From an uncultured Candidatus Altimarinota bacterium (lineage in GTDB: Bacteria > Patescibacteriota > Gracilibacteria > BD1-5 > UBA6164), in the NCBI GenBank assembly GCA_937864995.1, contig CALMDL010000093.1:1-7193 (forward strand): a stretch of DNA of 7,193 nt, written 5' to 3'. The first letter of the stretch is position 1; each line of letters starts with the position of its first letter. Below the pieces are notes generated by a model that saw only the letters and a program-made list of their open reading frames with translations, ran no database searches and was not told the origin of the DNA. Shown here in pieces: positions 1 through 7,193 of the stretch. Both the position numbers and the translations under genes were made by a program.

Positions 1-54
1 TCATGGTTCACATGGTAGTCATGGTTCACATGGTAGTCATGGTTCACATGGTAG
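1..54. repeat. Three perfect tandem copies of an 18-bp repeat
   Basis: The unit tcatggttcacatggtag occurs three times head to tail without a mismatch. Each unit is itself two related 9-mers (catggttca and catggtagt), so CATG recurs every 9 bp. The period is a multiple of three and would preserve a reading frame, as in a repeat inside a coding sequence. Its base composition (about half G+C) is strikingly different from the very AT-rich rest of the window. The window begins inside the array, so the true copy number is unknown. Confidence 0.97.
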
Positions 55-64
55 TAGACGGTAA
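2..64 (+). CDS. C-terminal end of an upstream protein with a His-Gly-Ser repeat tail (partial, frame uncertain)
   Basis: Read from position 2, the tandem repeat gives (His-Gly-Ser) six times, then Arg, a CGG codon and a TAA stop at 62-64, 23 bp before the next start. A low-complexity Gly/Ser/His tail is a common kind of protein end, and it could bind metal or be a modification substrate. Three points make me cautious. All six glycines are GGT, whereas the neighbouring genes mostly use TGA. The CGG codon appears in no other gene here. The frame starting at position 3 is also open in code 25, through to a TAA at 138-140, giving Met/Val/His repeats. The frame from position 1 is closed by TAG. 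The rest of the gene lies outside the window, so the protein family cannot be named. Confidence 0.4.
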   Translation, partial: HGSHGSHGSHGSHGSHGSRR

Positions 65-87
65 AATATTTTTAAAAATTATAAAAA

Positions 88-1017
88 ATGTTTGAATTAC
101 AAAATTTACATATAGTTGTATATTTAAGCTATGATTGTAATTTAAGATGTTCTTATTGTGTTATAAATTTTGATAAGTTTGTTATAAATGATTCTACAAT
201 AGATAGTATTATTTGATTTATAATTAAAAATCATTCTAAATTTAAAAATATTTTTGTTGAATTTATATGATGAGAACCTTTATTACAAAGAGATAAAATT
301 TTAAAATTTATCTCTTTTAATGCTTTTCCTTCTAATATTAAATTTCAAATAACAACAAATTGAACTATTATAGATGATCATATTTATAATAGTTTTATTG
401 TTAATATAGATAAAGTAAATCTTAGTTTTAATGAAAATTATTTTATTAATAACAAATTATTTATTAAAATTTCAGGTATTATAAAGGATAAAAATAATAT
501 AAATATAAATTTCATTTATGATCCAAAAAGAAAATTAGAAGATATAATAAATAATTTTTTATTTATTATTAAACAATGATATAAATCAATAAATATATTA
601 CCAATTGTTTTAGTTCATAAATATACAAAAAATGACTTTGAACAATTAATATCATTTATAAATTATGTTTTCAAATTTAAAAATATATTAAATATTGAAT
701 TTATTTATTATATTCAAGAAAAAAATAATCATTTTGAATTTACTATTAATCCAGATTGATCAATTTTAGGTGATAATATGTGAACAGCAGAACAATTTTT
801 TGAAGTTAAAAATATACTAAATAAGTCAATTTGAAATATAAGTGAATTATCTTTGGAAGATATTTATGAAAAATTAAGAAATTATAGTTATATAAATTAT
901 TTAAAAAATATTTCTTTAAATTGAAATGTAACACAAGACTATGAAAATTTATTGTTTTTATCTAATCTATTAAAAAAATATAATGATAAAATATCCTTTA
1001 GAAATAGAGTTGACTAA
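88..1017 (+). CDS. Radical SAM protein, type A (copy A1), code 25
   Basis: This is a 309-residue protein when TGA is read as Gly. It carries the 4Fe-4S/SAM-binding cysteines C17, C21 and C24 (CNLRCSYC), the SAM-contacting GGEPLL at 61-66 (both glycines TGA) and ITTNG near 88-92, the usual order for a radical SAM TIM barrel. Such enzymes cleave S-adenosylmethionine to a 5'-deoxyadenosyl radical; the substrate here is unknown. The C-terminal part keeps a SPASM-like outline (NPDGSILGDN, later SIGNISEL) but has no cysteine after C24, so no auxiliary cluster is expected. It is clearly related to the gene at 1884 (shared CxINFD after the cysteines, INFI...SPK/DPK, INI[LI]P, FINYV). The start is the ATG just upstream of the first beta strand; there is no Shine-Dalgarno, only A/T-rich leader. 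The 3' end overlaps the next gene by 35 bp. The fold call is very secure; the function is not known. Confidence 0.95.
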
Positions 1018-1891
1018 TTATTGTTCACTAAAATGTATTTCTTGTGTATCAAGAGACTTAAACAATAGATGATTTTTATCTGAAAATCATTTTGAGTTAA
1101 TTATTAATTTTATTATTAATAACTCTAATAATATAGATTTTATTGCTATTGCATGATTAGGTGACACTTTTATGCACCCTAAAATTATGTTATATTTAGA
1201 TAAGCTTTTAGTGTTAAAAGATTTAAATATTCCTATTTTAATACCAACAAAATGAAATACATTAACTGAAGATATAATAAAAAAAATTGTTGAATTAAAA
1301 AATAAAGGATTAAATATAAATATACAATTATGAATATTTTCATTAAAAGAAGATGTTACAAATTTTATGGCAGGACTTTATGATAAAAAAATAGATTGTT
1401 TTTCTTTTAATTATTTTGAGAAATTTAAAATAACTATAAAAAATTTGAAAAGTTACAAGTTAGATTTTTCTATAGAATTATTACTTACTAAATTTTCTGA
1501 AAATGAAATTGATTCTTTTCATAAATTTTGTAAAAAGCTTGAAGTTGATTGAGTTATTCATAGATTACATAATTTTTGATGAAAATTAAAAACATATAAT
1601 TCACTTTATTCATCAAAAAAATTTGAAACTAGATGTGCATGAGTTAATTTAAAGGAAGAGGAATCAGAATATTATGGAGATATTTGTTGATTTTATCCAT
1701 TTATAAATAATGAATGAAATTTTTTTCCTTGATCATTTTGTACTCATTATAATTTATGAAACATAGAAAAATTCACTTGAACTTTTCAAGATATTATTGA
1801 TAAATGTTATAATACTATTGATATGAATAATGATTTTTGTAAATTTTGTAGTGATAATTTTAATGCTTTAAATTTAAAAAATAATGAATAA
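983..1891 (+). CDS. Radical SAM/SPASM-like protein, type B (copy B1), code 25
   Basis: This is a 302-residue protein. The N-terminal cluster motif is C14, C18, C21 (CSLKCISC), after the strand YPLEIELT. The GGE-type motif is diverged to AGLGDT (57-62), with Asp where Glu is usual. Further on are IPTKGN and HRLHNFGGK (193-201, the GG written TGA TGA). The C-terminal cysteines C235, C253, C275 and C286/C289, with EGxxFPGSxC and LGNIE, resemble a SPASM auxiliary-cluster domain but do not give its full canonical seven-cysteine spacing; C218 is an extra cysteine. It is a paralogue of the gene at 2893, sharing ELLLTK[FY]S, LEVD and VIHRLHNFGGKL. I chose the ATG at 983 although it overlaps the previous gene by 35 bp, because it yields MIKYPLEIELT, matching the N terminus of that paralogue. 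SPASM proteins typically modify peptides or, less often, small molecules such as sugars; the substrate is unknown. Confidence 0.94.
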
Positions 1892-2861
1892 TAGAAAAAT
1901 AATTATTGATCTTATTATGACAAATAGTTGTAATAGAAGGTGTGATTATTGTCCTATAAATTTTGATAACAAGTTGTTAACAAAAGAAAATATAGATTAT
2001 TTAATAAATTTTTTAGATAATAATATAGATAGTTATGATTCTTGCACTATAAATTTTTTTTGATGAGAGCCATTATTAAACTTTGAAAATATTAAATATT
2101 TTATTGAAAGAAATAATAATAATAAAATTAATTATACTATTTGAACTAATTGACTCCTTTTAACTGAGGATATCATAAATTTTTTTGTCATAAATAAAGT
2201 TCAAATATTTTTAACATTTCATGCTGATATTAATAAAACTTATAAAAAATTATTAGAAAAAAGTTTTTTAAAAAAAGCATTAGATTTAATACAAATTAAT
2301 TTTATTGCAAGTCCAAAAAACATGGATTTTCTATATGAAAAAATTGATTTAGCAGTTGATTTCGGATTTAAAAATATAAATATTATTCCTGTTATGTTAA
2401 CTATTGAATGGGATAAGTCTAGTTTAATAAATTTAACTAAATTTATTAATTATGTTGATAATAATTATATATTTTCTAATAATTTTAGTTATCTAAAAAT
2501 ATGAAAATATTCATATTTTGATGGTGTTCCAAAAGAAATTGGTTTTGTTATTGATACTAATTTAAATATATATCAAGATTCAAGTGATGAATTATATATT
2601 TGAAAACAATTTAAATCATTATGAAAAGAAATAATTGATAGAGTAGAAAATATCTCATTATTATGAAATATTAAAGATTTTGATTTTAATTATTTTATTT
2701 CAAAATATGACATAAAAAGTATTGTTAATTTATTATATAGTTTCCCAGAAAAATTAGGATATTTAAAAACATATGCAGTTATTTATAGAATTATGAATAA
2801 AAATGTTAATGATAGGGATATTATGACGTGAAATATATATAATTTCTTTGTGAAGAAATAA
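1884..2861 (+). CDS. Radical SAM protein, type A (copy A2), code 25
   Basis: This is a 325-residue protein. The cluster cysteines are C16, C20 and C23 (CNRRCDYC), followed by PINFD, FFGGEPLL at 58-65 (GG as TGA TGA) and TIGTNGLLLT, a canonical radical SAM core. The C-terminal half has a SPASM-like layout (GFVIDTNLNIY, later LLGNIKD) without cysteines; the only other cysteine is C54, just before the GGEP strand. It is homologous to the gene at 88 along the whole length, although clearly diverged. The start at 1884 overlaps the stop of the preceding gene by 8 bp. A later in-frame ATG at 1917 (M12) would sit only four residues before C16 and remove the first strand, so 1884 is preferred. It is probably translationally coupled with its upstream neighbour. 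The substrate is unknown; a protein partner of the type B enzyme next to it is one possibility. Confidence 0.95.
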
Positions 2862-2892
2862 ATTATTTTTTTAATTATATTAAAAATTAAAA

Positions 2893-3789
2893 ATGAAAAA
2901 ATATATTGATAAACCTTATAAATATCCTATTGATATAGAACTTACTTCAAGGTGTATGCTTGATTGTATTTGATGCATCCATTGAAAGAGAAAAGATATA
3001 TGAGATATGTCATTGGAAACTTTTAGAAAAGTATTAAATTTTATTTCTTTAAATAAAGAAAATATTAATTATATTGCACTTGCTTGAATTTGAGAATCAC
3101 TATTAAATAAAGATATTTTATTATTTTTAGATGAATTAAAAAATTTCAAGTGAATGTGGTTTATTATACCAACAAAATGATGAAATTTGTTAACAGATGG
3201 TATAATAAAAAAAATACAAGAATTAAGAGATTCTTGAGTAAATATAACATTACAATTATGATTATATTCTCTTAGAAGAGAAGTTATTAAGAAAATGTAT
3301 GGTGTTAATAATAATAGTAGTATTGATTACTATGATACATTGATGGACTCTATTAAAAGAATGAAGAAACATAGATTTGATTTTTGTATGGAATTACTAT
3401 TAACTAAATATTCTATTAAAGAAGTAGCATCTTATAAAAAGTTTTGTGAGATATTAGAAGTAGATTTTGTTATACATAGACTTCATAATTTCTGATGAAA
3501 ATTAGATAATTATGAAAAATTATATGTAAAGTGAGAAACAGATCCTTTTTATAATTATAATTGAATGTGTTGATTCAAACCATTTTTTAATTGGGAAGGT
3601 AAAGTATTTCCATGATCATTGTGTATGCATTATGAATTATGAAATATAGATGATTATAATCATAAAGATTGAATGGTAAAATTATTAAACAATTGCTATG
3701 ATATAATTAATTTAAAAAATAAATTTTGTTCAAAGTGTGATGAAAACTTATTAAATGTAAGAACTAAAATTATTGAATCTAAAAAATAA
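2893..3789 (+). CDS. Radical SAM/SPASM-like protein, type B (copy B2), code 25
   Basis: This is a 298-residue protein. The N terminus YKYPIDIELTSRC leads into the cluster cysteines C21, C25 and C28 (CMLDCIGC). The SAM motif is AGIGES (64-69), closer to the usual GxGEP form than that of its paralogue at 983. IPTKGG and HRLHNFGGK (195-203) follow. The C terminus has C226, C244, C268 and C279/C282, together with EGKVFPGSLC and ELGNIDD, a SPASM-like auxiliary 4Fe-4S domain. Intercysteine distances match the other type B protein except for two extra residues between C244 and C268. It begins 31 bp after the previous stop, the largest gap among the complete genes, and ends 6 bp before the glycosyltransferase. 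There is no Shine-Dalgarno. The likely role is radical modification of a peptide or of a sugar-containing substrate, which I cannot choose between from sequence alone. Confidence 0.95.
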
Positions 3790-3795
3790 TTAACT

Positions 3796-5238
3796 ATGAA
3801 AATATATATAAAAAATTTACATAAAAACAAAATTAATTTTATTTTAGATAAAATTAATTTTATTGATAACTATTTGGAGGCTGATAAGTATAATTTATCA
3901 CAATTTATTTTTTTGAATGAGAAAATTATTTATAAAACTATATATATAAGTAAAATATGAGATATATATTGTTTTGATCTAGATATTATATGAAACAAGT
4001 TTAAAAAATATTTTTATATTTGAAATGTAAGTGATAATGATATTTGATATAGAGTTAAGTACTTTTTTGATAATTTATATTGAATAGCACTTAAGACTTT
4101 ATCATGTTTTTCAAAAATTGTAAAAATTGATAAAAAAATGATTTTGTCACTAGAAAAAATAAGTTCTAAAGAATTTATTTCTTCTAGTTATTTAGATAAT
4201 AAAATTATATTAAATGATTTTTTTATACCAAATTATTTGGATGTAAATGATAAATTATTTAATATATATAAAATTTTAAATAAAAAATTAAAAGAATGAA
4301 GTAATATATTTTTTCAAGATTTTATTTTATCATTAGTAAATGAAAAGTATTGGATTAATTCTTTATTTTTTCTTAATTCTAATTTAAAATTTAAAGTAGT
4401 AAATTTTTTTAATAAGTATGATGAAATAATATCATTACAAATACCTGTTGCAAGATCAAAATTTTTGGAAGATTTATTTGAAAGTTTATTATTACAAACT
4501 GATAAAAACTTTAAAATAACTATTTGAATTGATTGATATGATGAAAAACAAAAAATAGATATAATAAAAATATGTAAAAAATATAAAAATAAATTTGAAA
4601 AATTTAATTATTTTGTAAATAAAAAAAATTTATGAGTTTGAAAAACTAGATGGAAATTAATGAAAAAAGATTATAACTCAAAATATGTAATTTTTTTAGA
4701 TGATGATGTATTTTTAGATTACAAAGCAATTGAAAATTTATATAAAAATATATTTTCTTATAAAAATATGTGAATTTATTCAATTGAAAATGTTGATGTA
4801 AGATATGATACGGATTATAAGGAATCTATTTTTATGAAATCATGATTTTCTCAACCAGGTGTTTTTACTAATAGAAATATTATAAATAGATTGCCAATTT
4901 ATGTTAGTCAAGAAGAAACTCCAATAATATTTGATAGATTTTACAGAGATCTACTTGATTTAAAATATCATAAAAGTTTTGATAAATGTTCACTCGATTT
5001 GTTTTATAATAGAACTTTGGAAATTATTTGTTGAAATATTAATATTAACTGAATTTATCAATTTAATAGAGTATGACATAGATTTCATCAAACAAAAGAG
5101 AAATGATTTTTGTTAAAGGAATATGAATACAATTTATATATTTTAGATAAAGTTACATCATTAACTAATAAAAATAAAACTTATGATGTTTTAATTAAAG
5201 CTCAAACTTTAAAACAAGATGAATTATTTGATAATTAA
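3796..5238 (+). CDS. Family 2 (GT-A) glycosyltransferase with an unassigned N-terminal region, code 25
   Basis: This is a 480-residue protein. From about residue 212 it reads as a GT-A family 2 glycosyltransferase: IISLQIPVARSKFLEDLFESLLLQT, then FKITIGIDGYDE, NKKNLGVGKTRW, and the metal/nucleotide-binding triad D302-D304 in YVIFLDDDVFLD. QEE at 372-374 is a candidate for the acidic catalytic pair often found downstream in GT2 enzymes, and GHRFHQ lies near the end of the domain. The enzyme should transfer a sugar from a nucleotide-sugar donor to an acceptor; donor and acceptor are not readable. Residues 1 to about 210 match nothing I recognise; they are rich in Ile, Lys, Asn and Phe, and I see no clear transmembrane helix, signal peptide or cysteine motif. 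A short internal duplication (KINFI) lies at residues 12-23. Spacing is 6 bp to the gene before and 5 bp to the dehydratase after, consistent with one operon. Confidence 0.88.
3829..3864. repeat. Two copies of a 15-bp direct repeat inside the glycosyltransferase gene
   Basis: The sequence aaaattaattttatt occurs at 3829-3843 and 3850-3864. The 21-bp period is in frame and repeats Lys-Ile-Asn-Phe-Ile near the protein N terminus. The unit contains the self-complementary aaaattaatttt. In DNA this AT-rich it may be chance or slippage; I see no evidence of function. Confidence 0.8.
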
Positions 5239-5243
5239 TAAAT

Positions 5244-6227
5244 ATGTTTAATGGTAAAATAATCTTTGTTACATGATGAACATGAACATGGTGACAAGCA
5301 ATAATAAAATATTTGCTTGTAAATTATGATATTAAAAAAATAATTGTTTTTTCAAGAAATGAAGATAAGCAGGTATTAATGGAAAAAGATATTAATAGTA
5401 AAAAATTAACTTTTATATTATGAGATATAAGAAATAAAGAACAGTTACTTAAATTTTCAAAATGAGTAGATTATGTTATACATTTAGCTGCATTAAAACA
5501 TATTTATAAATGTAGTGAAAATTCAGATGAAGCTATTTCTATAAATATTGTATGAACTCAAAACTTGATAGATGTATGTATTGAAAATAAGATAAAAAAA
5601 TGTTTATATATTTCTACTGATAAAGCTGTAGAGCCTTATAATTTATATTGAAATACTAAAGCTATTTGAGAAAAAATTATAATTTGAGCAAATAGTTATT
5701 CATACAATAATTGAATTTGTAAATTTTTTGTTTTGAGAGCTTGAAATATAATTTGAAGTAATTGAAGTGTTTTTAGAATTTTTGCAAATCAAATTAAGTC
5801 AGGGGTACCTATAACTATTACAAATATTGATATGAAGAGGTTTTATGTAAAAATATCTGATGTTGTAAAGCTTATAGAATTGAGTTTTAAAATTACTAAA
5901 TGATGAGAAATATTTGTTCTTAAATGAAAAGTATTAAGTTTAAAAGAAGTTTTGGATTTGGTTATTGATATTTTTAAATTGAAAAATTATAAAACAATAA
6001 AAATATGATCAAAGACTTGAGAGAAAAAAGATGAAGTTTTAATTTCATCTAAAGAAATTGAAAACACATTTGATTATAAATGAAAATATTTTATTATTAG
6101 TGATAATAGTTATTATAATAAAAACTTAAAAAAAGTTGACTTTATATCTTACTCTACTGATTTTGATATTGATTATTGAACATTAGAAGAAATTAAAGAC
6201 GAGTTATTAATAATATTTAACAAATAA
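5244..6227 (+). CDS. pseB: UDP-GlcNAc 4,6-dehydratase (PseB/FlaA1-like extended SDR), code 25
   Basis: This is a 327-residue protein aligning with PseB/FlaA1 from end to end. The N terminus has the Rossmann NAD(P) loop FVTGGTGTWG (8-17, its four glycines all TGA; the family usually has GSFG), then IIVFSRNEDKQ, GDIRN, HLAALKH and the catalytic segment STDKA (124-128) with Y135 and K139. The Asp-Lys pair and the Tyr/Lys correspond to the residues used for dehydration and 5-epimerisation in FlaA1. AGNIIGSNGSV, DMKRFYV, GGEIFV and GEKKDEVLIS (family GEKLHEV) follow. PseB converts UDP-GlcNAc to a UDP-4-keto-6-deoxy-sugar, the first step towards pseudaminic acid and related dideoxy amino sugars; it acts in the cytoplasm. 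The usual next enzyme, the aminotransferase PseC, is not in the window. The related retaining dehydratases of the CapD type are the alternative, but the STDKA...NLYGxTK pattern fits PseB better. It lies 5 bp after the glycosyltransferase and 1 bp before the deacetylase. Confidence 0.88.
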
Positions 6228-6228
6228 T

Positions 6229-6885
6229 ATGAATAAAAAAATACTTATTGTAATTGCTCATCCTGATGATGAAATACTTTGAGTTTGATGAACTATCCAA
6301 AAATACATATTGGATGGTTTTATTGTAGATATTTTTTTATTATCAAGTCTTTGAAATGCAAGATGAAAAAATGAAGATAATAGATTAATAGATTTTAAAA
6401 ATGTTTGTGATAAACTTTGAATAAATGAAATATTTTATGAAAATTATCCAGATACTAGTTTTGATACAATTAAATTTTTGGACATAGTAAAATCAATAGA
6501 AAATATTTTAGATAAATCAAAACCAAATATTATATTTACTCATTATTATAATGATTTAAATATAGATCATTGTATTACTTCAAAAGCTTTAATTACAGCT
6601 GCAAGGCCTATAGAAAAAAATAATTTTATAAAAAAAATTTTTTTATTTGAAGTACCATCTTCAACTGAATTATCTATATGAGAAAAATTTATTCCAAATT
6701 ATTATGTTGATATCACTAATTATATAGAAAAAAAATTGGAACTTTTTACTATTTATGACTCTGAAAATAGAGAATATCCTCATCCCAGAAGTTTGATTTG
6801 ATTAAAAACACATGCAATATATAGGTGAATGGAGTCTTGATTAAATTATGCTGAAGGGTTTATTTTATATAGAGCAATTAATTAA
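6229..6885 (+). CDS. PIG-L/LmbE family N-deacetylase, code 25
   Basis: This is a 218-residue protein, about the normal size for the family. The N-terminal zinc motif AHPDDE lies at 10-15, followed by ILGVGGTI with all three glycines TGA. The second metal/substrate segment is FTHYYNDLNIDH, with H105, D113 and H114. H11, D14 and H114 are the expected zinc ligands by family comparison. PIG-L enzymes remove the N-acetyl group from GlcNAc-type sugars (GlcNAc-PI, mycothiol and bacillithiol precursors, antibiotic and glycan intermediates). Beside a PseB-like dehydratase, a nucleotide-sugar or glycan acetamido group is a reasonable substrate, but this is inferred from context. No signal peptide is visible, so it is likely cytoplasmic. 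A single base separates it from the preceding stop, suggesting translational coupling. Confidence 0.92.
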
Positions 6886-6905
6886 TTATTAAATAATTTT
6901 AAGTT

Positions 6906-7193
6906 ATGAAATTTAAAAATAAAGTAGTTTTAATTACTTGAGCTAGTAAATGAATATGAAGAGCTACAGCATTATATTTTTGAAAAGAATGAGCTAGTGT
7001 TGTAGTTAATTATTTAAACTCTGAAGAAAATGCATTCAAAGTTGTTGATGCTATTAAAAAAATGTGATCAAATTCTATCGCAATTAAATGAGATGTATCT
7101 GATGAAAATCAAGTTATAAACATGGTTAATGAGTCAATAAAAATATTTTTAAAAATATATATATTTATTAATAATGCATGAATAATAATTAGT
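6906..7193 (+). CDS. Short-chain dehydrogenase/reductase, N-terminal part (FabG-like), cut by window end, code 25
   Basis: 96 residues are visible and the frame runs off the window. The classical SDR N terminus is intact: VVLITGASKGIG (7-18, glycines all TGA) for dinucleotide binding, VVVNYLNSEENA, IKGDVSDENQV (60-70) and NNAG (89-92). The Asn-Tyr after the second strand, without an acidic residue, resembles NADP-preferring FabG-like SDRs. The catalytic Ser/Tyr/Lys lie beyond the end. It could be a 3-oxoacyl-ACP reductase, but SDRs of this kind also sit in pseudaminic/legionaminic-type and other sugar clusters, and its place behind dehydratase and deacetylase genes makes a sugar or sugar-precursor reductase plausible. 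It starts 20 bp after the previous stop, with no Shine-Dalgarno. Confidence 0.93.

Noticed and set aside
1..54. CRISPR array
   Set aside because: The copies are directly contiguous with no spacers, and the unit is only 18 bp.
80..85. TATAAA as a -10 promoter box before the first radical SAM gene
   Set aside because: It lies two bases before the ATG and such hexamers are everywhere in this AT-rich DNA; no -35 partner is visible.
3..140. Small gene in the frame of position 3 (Met-Val-His repeats continuing to TAA at 138-140)
   Set aside because: It is open in code 25 but overlaps the first radical SAM gene by about 50 bp and resembles no protein I know; kept only as an alternative reading of the repeat.
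1367..1552. Short standard-code ORFs at 1367-1552, 2322-2504, 3295-3495 and 6478-6681 as separate small genes
   Set aside because: Each lies in the frame of a longer gene (B1, A2, B2 and the PIG-L deacetylase) and is bounded only by TGA, which is glycine here.
2868..2886. Hairpin in the gap between A2 and B2: 8-bp perfect arms (2868-2875 and 2879-2886) around a 3-nt loop, next to a T run
   Set aside because: The stem is made only of A-T pairs, the T run is on the 5' side, and such palindromes are expected by chance in this composition; not a credible terminator.
88..7193. Pseudogenes broken by many in-frame TGA codons
   Set aside because: The TGAs fall on conserved glycines, no frameshifts are seen, and TAA stops occur only at sensible protein ends.
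88..7193. Mycoplasma/Spiroplasma-type code 4 (TGA = Trp)
   Set aside because: It would put Trp at GGEPLL, GGTGxxG, GASKGIG and other invariant Gly positions, and TGG is still used for Trp.

Overview
The window reads as bacterial DNA that uses genetic code 25, in which TGA encodes glycine. This code is known from Absconditabacteria (SR1) and Gracilibacteria (BD1-5/GN02), the small-genome CPR bacteria. The evidence is direct: TGA falls exactly on the invariant glycines of well-known motifs, namely GGEPLL of radical SAM proteins, GGTGxxG of the PseB-type dehydratase, HPDDE(ILGVGG) of a PIG-L deacetylase and TGASKGIG of an SDR. The DNA is very AT-rich. All seven complete genes stop at TAA, and by my hand count about 104 of 122 glycines in the eight genes are TGA. 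Read with the standard bacterial code, every gene falls apart into short fragments; none of them is a pseudogene. I cannot tell from this sequence which of the two phyla it is.

Layout: positions 1-54 hold three perfect copies of an 18-bp repeat, probably the 3' end of an upstream gene. From 88 to the window end there are eight genes, all on the + strand, overlapping or separated by 1-31 bp, which looks like one operon. The first four are radical SAM proteins in the order A1-B1-A2-B2. The A type has CX3CX2C and GGEPLL but no C-terminal cysteines. The B type has CX3CX2C, a GxG[ED] motif and a cysteine-rich SPASM-like C terminus. This looks like a duplicated A-B gene pair. Next come a family 2 glycosyltransferase with an unassigned N-terminal half, a PseB-like UDP-GlcNAc 4,6-dehydratase, a PIG-L/LmbE deacetylase, and an SDR oxidoreductase cut off by the window end.

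Together, the last four genes suggest synthesis and transfer of a modified amino sugar for a surface glycan or a glycosylated protein. The role of the four radical SAM enzymes is unknown. They may modify the sugar, or they may modify a peptide, in which case the His-Gly-Ser repeat tail just upstream is a possible but unproven substrate. No RNA genes, CRISPR array, transposon or clear promoter or terminator is visible, and there is no gene-free stretch over 300 bp.
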